DNA from: Forficula auricularia
Taxonomy: Eukaryota; Arthropoda; Insecta; Dermaptera; Forficulidae
Assembly (NCBI GenBank): GCA_024734495.1
Contig: JALMQS010000326.1
Coordinates: 789,130-853,129, forward strand
DNA: 64,000 nucleotides
Direction: 5' to 3'
The translations under genes and the position numbers were made by a program. Below are positions 44,401 through 49,704 of this stretch, piece by piece. Position 1 is the first letter of the stretch. Every line of letters starts with the position of its first letter. A model generated the notes under the pieces. That model had not been told where the DNA came from, did no database searches, and saw only the letters and a list, made by a program, of their open reading frames with translations.

Positions 44401-45396
44401 GACAATTATTTTAACATGTTTAATGCTCATTATTATTAAGAAAATATGTGATTTTGGTTTATTTGCAGGAATCTTTTATTGATTTTTTAATATCAGTTCG
44501 AATTTTTCTATTATGTCGTTATACTCAAATTCCCATGCACGGATAAACTACTAACCGGATAATTCGCACACGGAGAATCGGGAGTTTACTGTATTATATT
44601 TTTGAATAAGTTTTTAACACTTTTATATCACAGAATCGAAGCATCTTATATGAGGAGAGAAGTTAATGAAATCACAGTTTAAATTATTTCCCAATCATTT
44701 TGGTCTAATTTAAATTTCTTGAATAAATATATAATCTGTGGGATGTATTTTTTCTTGAATTGATGAACGTGTCTGCAGGAGGAAATTTGCTTACTTTTTA
44801 TAACTATTTTTCAAAATTTTCAGAGTAAGCCCTAAAATGAGGATTTTTCAACGATAAAATAAATAACCAGCTAATTCAGAGAAACTTCCGTACATATAGA
44901 TAGTTTTGTCGAAAGACATTATCTAAGTTGGTTGAGGCAAACTAGGTATGCATCGCTAACTGAATAACTAATGTGCCTGATTGTTATTATGTTTGGCCAT
45001 GACCGGACGAAATGTGAGAATTCCCCAAAACAAAACAAACACTGATTACAATCTTCAATAAGAATTTTTAATAAAAAAAAACTTAACACCGGAGGTATCA
45101 AAAGATTGATAATTTTATTATAAGTATTTTTACATTGTGTTAGAAACTCTGGTCTTCATACTTGCTTTTTTAAGTACGATTTCAAAAAAACTTAAGAAAA
45201 TCAAAAACTAAATCGAATAATAGAAAAAATCAACTGATTCTTGTAAATACCTTTTCTAGACTTGGCTTGTTTAGTTTGGAAGTGAACAAACTGATTGCCC
45301 AGGTCAGGCTTGGTGATTAAACTCTCAGGGTCGACGTCTTTGGCATGAGGTGCCGCCCAGCATCCCACTGCCAACAGGGTCACCAGTGCACACCAT
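11287..45396 (-). CDS. Large secreted Thr/Pro/Arg-rich extracellular-matrix-like protein (exons 2-18)
   Basis: Seventeen coding exons joined by GT-AG introns with every phase matching; 986 residues from the first visible codon to the TGA at 11289-11287. Exons (high to low): 45396-45251, 37925-37798, 37394-37275, 35395-35193, 34198-34087, 33020-32785, 29870-29745, 23439-23150, 21337-21140, 18586-18360, 18158-17926, 17833-17743, 16488-16322, 15453-15325, 14347-14179, 12686-12500, 11486-11287. Residue numbers below count from exon 2. Residues 1-17 are a signal-peptide-like hydrophobic run ending near AAPHA. Residues 237-314 contain an acidic Tyr-rich patch. Residues 598-630 are Thr-rich and mucin-like. 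From about 340 onward, Arg/Pro/Gly blocks alternate with Thr/Pro and Glu/Asp blocks. There is no transmembrane segment, no Cys-rich fold and no enzyme domain. I infer a secreted, O-glycosylated, disordered matrix or cuticle protein. Family not recognised; the first exon is not located. Confidence 0.85.
11526..11878. mobile_element. Hairpin MITE in the last intron
   Basis: A near-perfect palindrome. The left arm runs inward from CAGTAAAAACCCGTTTTT through AAAACGCGTTTCACTGAA and GGTTGAGTTTGGTTCAAA; the right arm repeats these in reverse complement. Arms are about 165 bp with almost no loop (near 11700). It contains the 'ggttgagtttggt' word of dispersed repeat B. It ends 38 bp from the acceptor of exon 18. 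Confidence 0.85.
11888..12395. mobile_element. Mariner-like MITE, TA-flanked, in the last intron
   Basis: The ends read TA-CACTCAA...TTGAGTG-TA, with inner inverted-repeat similarity (an 'aaaaaaagctcgacac' block against the complement of the right end). It is 508 bp with no ORF. The TA duplication and TIR fit a Tc1/mariner-type non-autonomous element. With the hairpin MITE beside it, it fills nearly all of the 11487-12499 intron. Confidence 0.75.
12500..12686 (-). CDS. Exon 17
   Basis: Phase 0 in, phase 1 out; residues 859-920. It has a TTTPVPAL stretch, an Arg-rich run (RLRNRPRLRV), a PIRRGPSPLLRKK block and an acidic PEAAEEK end. The donor C|GTTAGT leads to exon 18. Reading through would meet a TAG in two codons, so an unspliced form would end here in PR. 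Confidence 0.82.
13054..13272. repeat. Tandem duplication of about 115 bp in intron 16
   Basis: Two near-identical copies (about 13054-13160 and 13169-13272) share 'aataaataattggttttt', 'aagattttataccaaat' and 'gttatatattaaaagtaa' in order. Differences are scattered point changes. No coding sequence. Confidence 0.8.
13706..14101. mobile_element. Pogo/Tigger-like MITE (TA-CAGT...ACTG-TA)
   Basis: The ends are inverted repeats: CAGTGAAACCACTCAAATCC against the complement of GGATTTGAGGGGTTTTACTG, flanked by TA on both sides. It is 396 bp with no ORF. CAGT termini with a TA target fit pogo-type elements; this is a non-autonomous copy inside intron 16. Confidence 0.85.
14179..14347 (-). CDS. Exon 16
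   Basis: Phase 2 in (CG|T, Arg 802), phase 0 out; residues 803-858. A basic/Leu/Pro block (LRPGPRLNLGRPG) leads into APSTTPPPA and then an acidic run ENEGETEEEEN. The donor is GAA|GTAATC. Unspliced reading would stop six codons later (VIKSNY), so an alternative short C-terminus is conceivable. Confidence 0.82.
15325..15453 (-). CDS. Exon 15
   Basis: Symmetrical phase 2-2, 129 bp; residues 760-801. The order is basic block (RPRRPGRV), TTPAAP, acidic EEEHDEE, then Ser/Thr/Ala/Pro, the same layout as exons 16 and 17. Its donor is CG|GTAAAT. Confidence 0.85.
16322..16488 (-). CDS. Exon 14
   Basis: Phase 0 in, phase 2 out; residues 704-758. It has a SFSPNRFNSGTSRRRGSG block followed by a Ser/Thr-rich stretch and a His pair near the end (AAAHHD). 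The donor is AG|GTACC. Confidence 0.83.
16519..16903. mobile_element. hAT-type MITE with perfect 8-bp duplication
   Basis: The ends are inverted repeats (CACTGGTTCTTAACC against the complement of GATTAAGAACCACTG), flanked by 'ctataaaa' at 16511-16518 and 16904-16911. It is 385 bp, non-coding, in intron 13. An 8-bp duplication with CA(G/C)TGG-type ends is the hAT signature. Confidence 0.9.
16928..17347. repeat. Tandem duplication of about 230 bp plus a 40-bp sub-duplication in intron 13
   Basis: The unit begins near 'tatgaatgatgtatat' (16936) and recurs at 17170, almost identical through 'tagaagaacagttaag'. Between the two, the last 40 bases of the unit are repeated once more (17117-17157). 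Near-identity means a recent event. Confidence 0.88.
17743..17833 (-). CDS. Exon 13
   Basis: Phase 2 in (AA|A, Lys 673), phase 0 out; residues 674-703. Short Gly/Asn/Lys-rich piece NGNGFGGRKAGGRTTPKP followed by an acidic end. The donor AAA|GTATTT lacks G at the last exonic base but phases agree on both sides. Confidence 0.78.
17926..18158 (-). CDS. Exon 12 (mucin-like Thr tract)
   Basis: Phase 0 in, phase 2 out; residues 596-672. It opens with DL and then a Thr/Pro tract in which about two thirds of residues 598-630 are Thr, broken by two TEAP units: a classic O-glycosylation region. Basic RRNGPKARRPSRFK and a second Thr run follow. The plus strand reads here as a Val-rich open frame, which is a shadow. 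Confidence 0.87.
18360..18586 (-). CDS. Exon 11
   Basis: Phase 1 in (G|GT, Gly 520), phase 0 out; residues 521-595. It is the least biased exon of the second half: a Gly/Arg start, an acidic Ser/Thr/Pro stretch, then a helix-like segment with MMDKAALELYAALQQ before the DPAEAGDPEG end. That helix may be the only ordered piece of this region. Confidence 0.85.
18652..18732. repeat. Hairpin with 34-bp arms in intron 10
   Basis: 'aattataatgagtttgaa' and 'ggtggtgtttcac' on the left are repeated in reverse complement on the right, with a loop of about 12 bases. It could be a small MITE or a foldable intron structure. Confidence 0.75.
20025..20110 (+). mobile_element. Degenerate hammerhead-like repeat (family E) with poly-T
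   Basis: A stem-like segment with TCTCTCGAAACGTTTGG near 20040-20057, then a T-run at 20081-20102. The copy at 49705-49775 has the same order (GCAAC, a stem, CCCGAAACGTTTGG, AAACGTGTT). The CTGANGA strand is not preserved, so this is a relic at best. Confidence 0.4.
20262..20455. other. GC/CT-rich segment of unknown nature
   Basis: About 190 bp with much higher GC than the surroundings, beginning 'actagctgcgacgcccgac' and continuing as a C+T-rich run. The opening resembles the start of dispersed repeats common in insect genomes, but I cannot name a family. It lies in intron 10, does not fit the exon chain, and has no convincing ORF. Confidence 0.4.
21140..21337 (-). CDS. Exon 10
   Basis: Phase 1 in (G|GA, Gly 454), phase 1 out; residues 455-519. 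It has VRFLGVTPNEIVLPDPAPV, then an acidic/Pro stretch, RRPTIRRPP, Ser/Thr, and the acidic run DEIEDEDDEPPP. The acceptor CTGACAG has a weak pyrimidine tract. A later donor (ACC|GTAAAA) would break the phase with exon 11. Confidence 0.78.
21701..21719. repeat. Poly-G tract (19 bp)
   Basis: A pure G run followed by A-rich sequence, at the boundary of the nested palindromes of repeat B (21730-21995). Confidence 0.95.
21730..21995. repeat. Nested inverted copies of dispersed repeat B
   Basis: The block 'accaaactcaaccaaat', 'tgtatacatattctgtgg', 'gctagaaatgcaaaaac' appears, then its reverse complement, then a partial third copy. The result is a self-complementary, potentially hairpin-forming segment in intron 9. 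Confidence 0.82.
22583..23099. mobile_element. TTAA-flanked MITE, copy 1
   Basis: It is bounded by TTAA at 22579-22582 and 23100-23103, with TIRs GTGGGTTCGGGAC and GGGAGTTCGGGAC (complement of the right end). It is 517 bp and about 90% alike to the copy at 60582-61168. The TTAA target recalls piggyBac, but the TIR does not start with CCC, so I leave the superfamily open. It sits 50 bp downstream of the exon 9 donor. Confidence 0.85.
23150..23439 (-). CDS. Exon 9 (longest)
   Basis: Phase 2 in (AG|G, Arg 357), phase 1 out; residues 358-453. It starts with basic HRGRN, then Ser/Thr/Pro, FPPRSRGSAAAATTTPAATP, SRTRGGSSGGSVRRPS and a Ser-rich end leading into FPSVLPAG. Two Arg/Gly blocks separated by Ala/Thr make it look like two of the smaller modules joined. 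The donor is G|GTTTGT. Confidence 0.85.
23746..24001 (+). mobile_element. Palindromic repeat with hammerhead-like motif (family A), copy 1
   Basis: A palindrome of about 210 bp plus a single-copy end ('gctactctcggctc'), flanked by a perfect 12-bp direct repeat 'cataacaacaat' at 23734-23745 and 24002-24013. It lies in intron 8. The duplication shows it arrived as a unit; its length, unlike the 9 bp at the second copy, points to reverse-transcription-type insertion and not a DNA transposase. Confidence 0.8.
23843..23912 (+). ncRNA. Hammerhead-ribozyme-like motif, family A
   Basis: CTGATGA (23855-23861), stem II GAGGGC-AAA-GCCCTC, GAAAC (23879-23883), loop TATA and GTC (23888-23890). ACTATAGT is self-complementary, so stem III is 2 bp in a monomer or 4 bp between two molecules, as in dimer-type hammerheads. 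Stem I is damaged here: CCG follows the cleavage site where TCT would pair with AGA. One extra A separates the core from stem II. Confidence 0.55.
24103..24573. mobile_element. Pogo-like MITE (TA-CAGT...ACTG-TA), second family
   Basis: The ends are inverted repeats: CAGTGAAATCCCGGTA against the complement of the right end (CGGGATTCTACTG), with a further match between 'cgtatcccgataa' and 'gatacgatataac'. TA flanks both ends; 471 bp; no ORF. In intron 8. Confidence 0.85.
25554..25975. other. GC-richer, coding-like segment of unknown origin
   Basis: A block of about 420 bp with clearly higher GC than the surrounding intron. Minus-strand frames stay open for 81 codons (25971-25726) and 66 codons (25754-25554) in different frames; the plus strand is open for 84 codons (25720-25974). 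The minus-strand peptides are Arg/Lys/Gly/Ser-rich, but I find no motif and no fit to the exon chain. It could be an old pseudogene, an exon of an intronic gene or an unknown repeat. Confidence 0.35.
26279..26373. repeat. Short hairpin (about 38-bp arms)
   Basis: GGTGGTCCCAAACAAGGGA and TTTCCATT on the left are matched in reverse complement on the right (AATGGAAAG, TCCCTTG, GACCAC) with few mismatches. Length and single bulges resemble a microRNA precursor or a small MITE; nothing decides between them. Confidence 0.6.
27000..27140. other. CpG-rich island in intron 8
   Basis: About 140 bp containing GGCCGGCCC, CCTCGGCGCC and CCCGCGGCC in a region that is otherwise about 70% AT. Open frames on the plus strand are short and feature-poor. 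A second island of the same character is at 59880-60060. Either may be promoter or enhancer DNA or repeat debris. Confidence 0.35.
27630..28765. mobile_element. Composite element with inverted ends related to hammerhead family A
   Basis: The outer 95 or so bases are inverted repeats: 'gttagagactatag' with 'catcattactccttttaatt' on the left, and their complements on the right (28680-28750). The ends are diverged relatives of the family A ribozyme segment. The inside holds copies of dispersed repeat B. Confidence 0.65.
27855..28600. repeat. Dispersed repeat B with a three-copy tandem array
   Basis: A doubled 'ttaccatacagggtatg' segment (27860-27903) starts the block, followed by the reverse complement of the copy at 3724-3965. 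At about 28290-28590 a unit of roughly 110 bp ('caaattttgtatacataat', 'gggcccccagaa', G-rich, 'aaaatatagg') repeats three times with decay. No ORF. Confidence 0.75.
29085..29415. mobile_element. Palindromic repeat with hammerhead-like motif (family B), copy 1
   Basis: A fold-back of about 330 bp. The left arm has 'gatgaggcagtccaaaattc' and the right arm the complement near 29385-29400; 'cctggatttccttcac' lies at the centre. It also occurs, more decayed, at 51320-51880. It lies in intron 8, about 330 bp downstream of exon 8. Confidence 0.75.
29298..29350 (+). ncRNA. Hammerhead-like motif, family B
   Basis: CTGAAGA (29306-29312, fits CTGANGA), a 4-of-5 bp stem II (GTAGG/CCTCC), GAAAC (29331-29335) and GTC (29336-29338). 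ACGT is self-complementary and could pair only between two molecules. Stem I starts CC/GG. Two extra bases lie between core and stem II. The mirror copy on the other arm has AAAAC where GAAAC is needed. Confidence 0.45.
29745..29870 (-). CDS. Exon 8
   Basis: Symmetrical phase 2-2, 126 bp, nearly the size of exon 15; residues 316-356. Ser/Gln/Gly start, basic DDRKRYTNIERTT, then SPVPEVNEVVPSRGGG. The donor is AG|GTAAAA. Confidence 0.82.
30430..30560 (-). mobile_element. tRNA-derived SINE, family 2 (diverged)
   Basis: On the minus strand a tRNA-like head holds the B-box-like GGTTCGACTCC (rc near 30512-30522), followed by CTGGGGGGATGAATCCCC and a body that resembles the SINEs at 55933 and 59379. 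It is a repeat and not a functional tRNA, since no full cloverleaf can be drawn. Confidence 0.6.
31025..31510. mobile_element. Fold-back element with arms of about 200 bp
   Basis: 'catgaaatcactttttgaag' and its outward continuation are repeated in reverse complement after a spacer of about 85 bp (31235-31300). The arms end in T-rich/A-rich runs. It sits in intron 7. The inner ends (ttgaagtcggt / accgacttcaa) mark the loop boundary. Confidence 0.85.
32785..33020 (-). CDS. Exon 7 (acidic Tyr-rich patch)
   Basis: Phase 0 in, phase 2 out; residues 237-314. It starts VLVPAGAGNQQSRIEIKKGP and then has the patch DYEYEYVYYYEDEED: six Tyr within about eleven residues next to many acids, a strong setting for tyrosine sulfation in a secreted protein. 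APSTTSTTPSS and a Gly/Arg/Ser end follow. A basic-plus-acidic Tyr patch of this kind also occurs in other arthropod matrix proteins, but I cannot name a homologue. Confidence 0.87.
34087..34198 (-). CDS. Exon 6
   Basis: Phase 2 in (AG|T, Ser 199), phase 0 out; residues 200-236. ESAKKNNFEVVPVNLLKG followed by a Lys/Asp-rich, Phe-containing end. The composition is ordinary, without the Thr/Pro bias of later exons. The donor is AAG|GTCAAT. Confidence 0.82.
34730..34985. mobile_element. Possible MITE in intron 5
   Basis: It begins 'agggaccgtccataaatt' and ends with a partial complement 'ggcccctaagttatg' near 34985; the inside has a G-rich run. The opening resembles a widespread class of short inverted-repeat elements in animals. 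Ends are weakly matched. Confidence 0.4.
35193..35395 (-). CDS. Exon 5
   Basis: Phase 0 in, phase 2 out; residues 132-198. Lys/Glu/Leu-rich and soluble-looking, with KATSLPEGTKKLVLKEKQQ and then FHAGPEDISLLPSKMPE. An ATG at 35371 lies inside the exon but is not needed as a start, because the frame continues from exon 4. Confidence 0.83.
36560..37020 (-). pseudogene. LINE reverse-transcriptase fragment in intron 4
   Basis: Read on the minus strand, the pieces match RT order: a LFENIIRDKL-like block, QQYGFVTGKSTTTNLLL, DVIYTDFSKAFDRIN (catalytic Asp), YGVTGKLLNWFKTYLLDRKQ, and after a break GVPQ...QLGPLLLLLYIN. The FADD end is missing. A duplication of about 45 bp (36835-36870 and 36876-36913) and stops disrupt it. 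It differs from both other LINEs in the window. Confidence 0.85.
37275..37394 (-). CDS. Exon 4
   Basis: Phase 0-0, 120 bp; residues 92-131. It contains SNVEYKVVTSMSQHSSEDDG and PIRVEIKADAGLLADKQ, a beta-strand-like alternation next to an acidic turn. Clean acceptor (ATTTTAG) and donor CAG|GTAGAT. Confidence 0.85.
37798..37925 (-). CDS. Exon 3
   Basis: Phase 1 in (G|AG, Glu 49), phase 0 out; residues 50-91. FATSHKIPGRDPPVALEAEE followed by AEYAASLKVKHVKREAVENE. KR near residue 84 could be a processing site for secretory-pathway proteases. Acceptor TTCTTCACAG, donor GAG|GTAAAA. Confidence 0.85.
38582..39466 (+). mobile_element. Decayed hAT transposon
   Basis: The ends are inverted repeats CAGTGGCGTAAC and GGTTACGCCACTG. 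The flanking 8-mers gtagcaac (38574-38581) and atagcacc (39467-39474) agree at 6 of 8 positions, fitting an old hAT 8-bp duplication. Inside lies a transposase remnant (38781-39011) and a tandem duplication of about 51 bp (39071-39121, 39122-39172). It sits in intron 2. Part of its interior is repeated outside at 39638-39815. Confidence 0.85.
38781..39011 (+). pseudogene. hAT transposase C-terminal fragment
   Basis: The 76-codon frame contains FVTIPVTKANSERSFSKLK followed by IKTYLRNSMEHVILRNLA, which matches the hAT dimerisation region shared with ZMYM1-like proteins (IPVT..SERSFS..K.IK..LRS.M). Only the extreme C-terminus survives, so no transposase activity is possible. Confidence 0.85.
39638..39815 (+). 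repeat. Direct repeat of part of the hAT relic
   Basis: From 'ggtttgaaaattgtagggtt' through 'tgccttataaatgtatacga' this matches 38945-39090 with few changes. It lies outside the right TIR of the relic, so it came from local duplication or from a second, end-deleted element. Confidence 0.75.
40258..41410. mobile_element. Long fold-back element, most complete copy
   Basis: It forms a palindrome of about 1.15 kb. The left arm runs from 'gcttgcgacccagcctctcg' through 'tagaaatggcataaag' and 'aaatttgcattttaatgg' to 'ccatctgaaccgtctc'; the right arm gives the complement in reverse order and ends near 41410. The non-palindromic centre (40800-40940) is about 140 bp. No ORF. In intron 2. The family has four copies or pieces in this window. 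Confidence 0.85.
41705..41874 (-). mobile_element. tRNA-derived SINE, family 1, complete, with perfect 12-bp duplication
   Basis: On the minus strand it begins GGGGCTGGTTAGGCCAGCGG, has the B box GGTTCGAATCC (rc near 41815-41825) in a tRNA-like head, a body of about 90 bp and a T-interrupted poly-A tail. 'actatttaagta' flanks it at 41693-41704 and 41875-41886, showing LINE-type retroposition. It explains the split copy near 6122-9250. In intron 2. Confidence 0.92.
41887..44265. other. Intron 2 stretch without recognised features
   Basis: AT-rich DNA with short frames only. 42430-42720 resembles anonymous dispersed repeats ('gtctgtctgtttccatgt', 'aaacgactcaaggta'), and 42300-42350 holds a GC-rich remnant reminiscent of a hAT MITE end. 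I can support no gene here. Confidence 0.5.
44274..44593. mobile_element. Pogo-like MITE, third family (diverged)
   Basis: The right end 'gagaatcgggagtttactg' followed by TA is the complement-like partner of 'tatcccgattatccggg' on the left, and 'cacggataat' words recur inside. TIR agreement is partial. In intron 2. Confidence 0.55.
45251..45396 (-). CDS. Exon 2 (signal peptide; first exon visible)
   Basis: Phase 2 in, phase 1 out; residues 1-48. After one base completing an unseen codon, it reads WCALVTLLAVGCWAAPHA: a hydrophobic core ending in small residues, a typical signal peptide with cleavage after A-A-P-H-A or just before. KDVDPESLITKPDLGNQFVH follows. The acceptor is TTTGCAG. The in-exon ATG at 45396 is in another frame and gives no long product. 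The start codon must lie upstream in a tiny exon, probably ATG plus two bases; ATGAA|GTATAA near 54453 and ATGAG|GTTACA near 47723 fit the phase, but neither is proven. Confidence 0.82.
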
Positions 45397-45399
45397 CTG

Positions 45400-48300
45400 C
45401 AAACATAGATAATTTAATTATTAATTCATTTAAATAAAAAGTAACAATATACTATTAAATACATAAAATTTGCGACATAAGAGTAATTGGCTAAATTCAG
45501 CTTGGACCCGTACAACCCTTAAGTGATAAAGATATTGTAATTTTATTGGAGATATATGGTTATAACGTTAACTGTTCTTTTTTTGTCGAGAGTAACTACT
45601 AATAAAATTTTTTCGAATTTTTAAAAAGATTATTATTTTCAATATGGGGGCTTAGGATTCTTCTTCATATTATTATAATTATTATTATTGTATGGGTTCG
45701 GAAATTATTCCCATTTAGTCAGATCCTAAGTGGAAGTATTTTTTATATTTTCATATAAAATATATGTGTATTTTAGAACTATAATTAGATTCTAATCTGA
45801 AAGAAAAATGTAATAATGTCTCTTTATTAGAGTATTATAATAATTATTATAACAATATTCATGACATCACTTTTTGTATGTATGTATTTACATATTCAAG
45901 GATAAAGTAAAAACCAAAACATAGGACATGTTTTATTTAGGGAAAAAAAATTGAAAGTGCTTCATTTAGCCATGTAGACTTTTTTTTAGAAATTTTGCCC
46001 CCTAGAAAATTTTTCAAGATTTTTTTTTTTTTTTTAAACTAGAGATCCATCCCCTTTATGTCCTGAAATTTTCAAAAAAAAATTATTCCTCTAAGAACAC
46101 TGGAGGAATTTTATAATTTCATTTCTTTGTAAAACACCTACAATTTTATATATAGGTTAGATTTTTAGAAGTCGTCCTATTACTCAGCCCCATAATGTAA
46201 ATTTAGTAATTATTTGAATTTCCAATTTTTTGCTTTATTGTTGAAAATTTTTAATTTTCTAAGATGATTGGAAATGTCTCATCTGGAAGAATCGTTGTTT
46301 TTTTCTCACTTTATGTACTACAACCCCTATCACTGGACAGCATATAAAAAAAAATTTGATTTGGAATTTTTTATTAAATATGGGCAAAATACCCTTCTAT
46401 TAAACAAATTTTGAGCTTTATAATTTGAATGCAAATTTTTGAATATGCCTGTATTAATTTTTGCCTTTTTTATGAGGTAATCCATCCCCCATAGCTCGGC
46501 GCCATAAATATATTTTTGCAATTTCTGAATTTTCTGGCAGCTGTAATGTCGTAGAAATTTCAAGTTTCTACGATGATTGGAAGTGCTTCAGTAGCTCATG
46601 TCTATCTCATATCCTTTTCTCACATTTTTGCCCATAAAGTGGACCCTCTAAAGAAAAACATACAATTTGCGATTTTTCTTGTTTGTATGAGATAACCTTC
46701 TTTAAGAAAAAAAATATTTAAACTTTCTACAGTCATTAAAAGAGTGTCATTTAGCCATATAGAAATTTTTAGAAACCCTCCCCCCTCCATAACTTTGCCC
46801 CCTATAAAATTTTTCAAGATTTTATATTTTTTCAAAATCAAAAATGTGAAATCATCCAAGAAAACAGTATGAATGGAAAATCCAAACTCCTTTATGTATA
46901 TAAGTATATAGAAGACTATATATATATATATATATTGATAATATAATGAAAGAAAAAAGTGCAAAATTCTTCAAGACTCGGTACGCAAAATTTTCAATAT
47001 AAAATAACGAATTTAATTTTTTTCCCCAAATGAAACATGGCCTGGCATGATTTTTGGTTTTTTGAATTGCATCTAGTCAAAGCCCTCGAATAAAATTTGA
47101 TTCTGAAAATCGTGAACGAAATCCATCTCTCCGTTTTTTCTAGAGATTTATGCTTAATAAAGGGAGCTATCAAATCACTAAATCCCCTATTAAAACAGAA
47201 AAAAAATATTTAGCTTTTCAAAAAGAAAAATAAATCTTCAATATCAACTAAAAAACTCGTTTTATCATCCAATCTATATATAAAATTTAATTCTGGTATT
47301 TTAAATTCAAATGATTAAATATAAAGTTAAAAGTCAGTCCCTGTTTTATTACATTTTTTCATTTTTTTTTTTTTTTTTTTTTTTTAATATAGGTAATATA
47401 TTATTATATTCTATGTATATTATTAAATCATTAATATCGGCCAGTCCAAATTTTCTACTAACTTAATATACGAGCCCTTGGATTAGCAATCGGCTGGCGA
47501 GTCTGTTAGTTTCGGCTCGCAAGCGGCCCTATCAACACCTCCTCCTCGACTCAACGCAATCTTGACCTATTTTCTCTTAAATTTTAGAATAGTTTTTCTT
47601 TAAAAACTGTTATATTTTAATTTTTTTAAATAATTAATCATCTGAAGTGAAATTTTTAAAAATTAATCCCCTGGAAGATGATAACACCAAGGTAAGCTAA
47701 TCTCTTAACCTGTGTAACCTCATTAAAAAAAACTCTTGATTAATTTATTAATTAAAATAAATACAATTCTTTATAACAAAAATGAAATATCGTTTAATAA
47801 AATTCAAACATTTCGTGAAAATTTTTCAAAATACTTTATGAAGCTTTATGGAAGAATATAGTTGCATATTTGTATCAAAAAATTTATATTTTTCAAATTT
47901 TCAATTTATATAGAGAGAATTTCTTTCGATTCGTTTTGAATTTATTAATTAAACGTTTTTCGATTGCATTTTGTATTTATTTTGTCTAATCCTATGTATA
48001 TTGGCTTGGGAAATTTTTCTTATAATTTGAGTTTGTCTTTGATTTGTCTTCACCTTCTCTTATTCTCTCGTATATAAATATATTTCATAATTTTAATATT
48101 AATTTATTATTTCTAAATTCCAGTGTCCAGTCGAATCTAGTGGATAATCCTGATTGCATGTGAGTTTCTATTTTATTTCCTCTAACCTCAAGGGCCTAGA
48201 ACACTCGGCCTAAAAAGCACTTGTTGCCTGTCCGAACTTGTTTAGCCAAGTCTCTTACCGCTAATCAGTTAGCACAGGAATATGCTACCCTTTAGACATA

Positions 48301-49210
48301 GGATTTCTCATATTAAATTGAAATAGTTTTAATATTAAATTGCGTGTGTATTGAATTTGAGTTTGCATATGTTACCTATTATTCTAATTAATGATTTAGC
48401 ATTGTAATTTCCGCACCCAACCGGTCGGGCGTTTCTAGCAGAATCTACTTTTCACCGATAGTATTACCACGCTCACCGAGTTTTTTTCTGGGAATTCTTA
48501 TTTATATAATTTAAAAAAATTTAATAAAATACCCCTAAAAATGAAAATTTTTACAGGAATCGTTTTTCTTTGAATTTCGAATATCTAGGCCACTAGGGGA
48601 GATTATTTAGTATTTAGATAAAAATAAAATTAATAAAAATTAATATATTTTTTTAATTTATGTTATTTTATAAGTAGTCGATTTCATACATCTCGTTAAT
48701 TAAGTAACATGCTATATGGTTAATTTTCGGATCAGTGACCGTCTTAGAATCTTTTGTGCTTCTTTGCCATTTCAACCAGCCCAAGCCAACCAATTTATCC
48801 TTTAGCTAAAAAATGATCTTATGTAAAAATAATAAAAATAAATAAATATTTTATTGAAAACTAAAGAATTTTTTACATGAAACATATAGTATAAAAGATG
48901 TATAATATACATATTATATAAAAATGGCATTTTTCAAATTTCAGATTCGAGCGAAACTCCCAACCAACTCCCTATGTTTAGTAATTAAATAATCTTTCAA
49001 AATTAGTGGCCAAAAATTAAAAAAAAAAACTTCCTGCAATCTTATTTAATTTTTGAACAAAATGAATTTATTTTCAAATTTAAATGTAGATACATATTTA
49101 TTATTTTTACAATACGTGTCATTATATTGTTAAGCAACCTGTAACACGATTTCTTTTTGGATGGGTAACTGCTTAGAAAATTATATACCTATAGTAATGT
49201 TCAAGCAACA
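45400..49210. other. Upstream DNA without recognised gene
   Basis: AT-rich sequence upstream of exon 2. 45950-46830 contains decayed copies of one segment ('tttagccatgtagac', 'aaaatttttcaagat', 'gatgattggaa') at about 45955, 46230, 46560 and 46745. 46919-46934 is (TA)n and 47352-47384 is poly-T-rich. No ORF deserves a call. Confidence 0.5.
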
Positions 49211-49221
49211 CAGTCTATGTT

Positions 49222-49532
49222 AAAATGAAAGTTTTTGCCGAGAGTAGCAGAATTTTTATATATTGAAGGAGACAATAAAAGAGTGTGTCTTCTGCTGGAA
49301 TTATAAATTTTATTTATTTATAAAGAGACTATAGTTTCGAGGGCTTTGCCCTCTTCATCAGTCTATTACAATGGATTCACAGGAATTAATTTATGAATTC
49401 ATAAATTAATTCCTGTGAATCAATTTTAATAGACTGATGAAGATGCAAAGCCCTCGAAACTATAGTCTCTTTATAAATAAATAAAATTTATAATTCCAGC
49501 AGAAGACACACCTTTTATTGTCTCCTTCAACG
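49222..49532. mobile_element. Palindromic repeat with two hammerhead-like motifs (family A), best copy
   Basis: 311 bp, flanked by a 9-bp direct repeat 'gtctatgtt' at 49213-49221 and 49533-49541. From 'gaaggagacaataaaag' inward it is a palindrome centred near 49398, with a single-copy left end 'gccgagagtagcag'. A ribozyme-like core lies on each arm, on opposite strands. Being palindromic, both transcripts would carry one intact-looking and one damaged core. Confidence 0.85.
49300..49376 (-). ncRNA. Hammerhead-ribozyme-like motif, family A, best-preserved
   Basis: On the minus strand: CTGATGA (49361-49355), stem II GAGGGC-AAA-GCCCTC (six perfect pairs), GAAAC (49338-49334), TATA loop, GTC (49329-49327). 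Stem I pairs AGA before the core with TCT after the cleavage site, then continues for about five pairs past a bulged base. Stem III (AC/GT, or ACTATAGT between two molecules) is of the minimal dimer type. One additional A before stem II departs from the strict consensus. The plus-strand mate at 49434-49466 has a broken stem II. Confidence 0.62.
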
Positions 49533-49704
49533 GTCTATGTTGTAAATTTTTAGAGAAAAATATTTTTTCATAAATATTTATATTTTTATATAAATGTAAT
49601 CTGGTCACCAAGACAATATGTACAATTAATTGTCTTTATAAAAATATTTAATATCTTAGTGTTGCTTTCTAAATTTTAAAGGAAGCAACTTTTTTTTCTT
49701 TTTT

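Noticed and set aside
45394..45396. ATG at the first bases of exon 2 as the gene's start codon
   Set aside because: It is out of frame with the signal-peptide reading and the spliced chain; the acceptor TTTGCAG directly precedes it.
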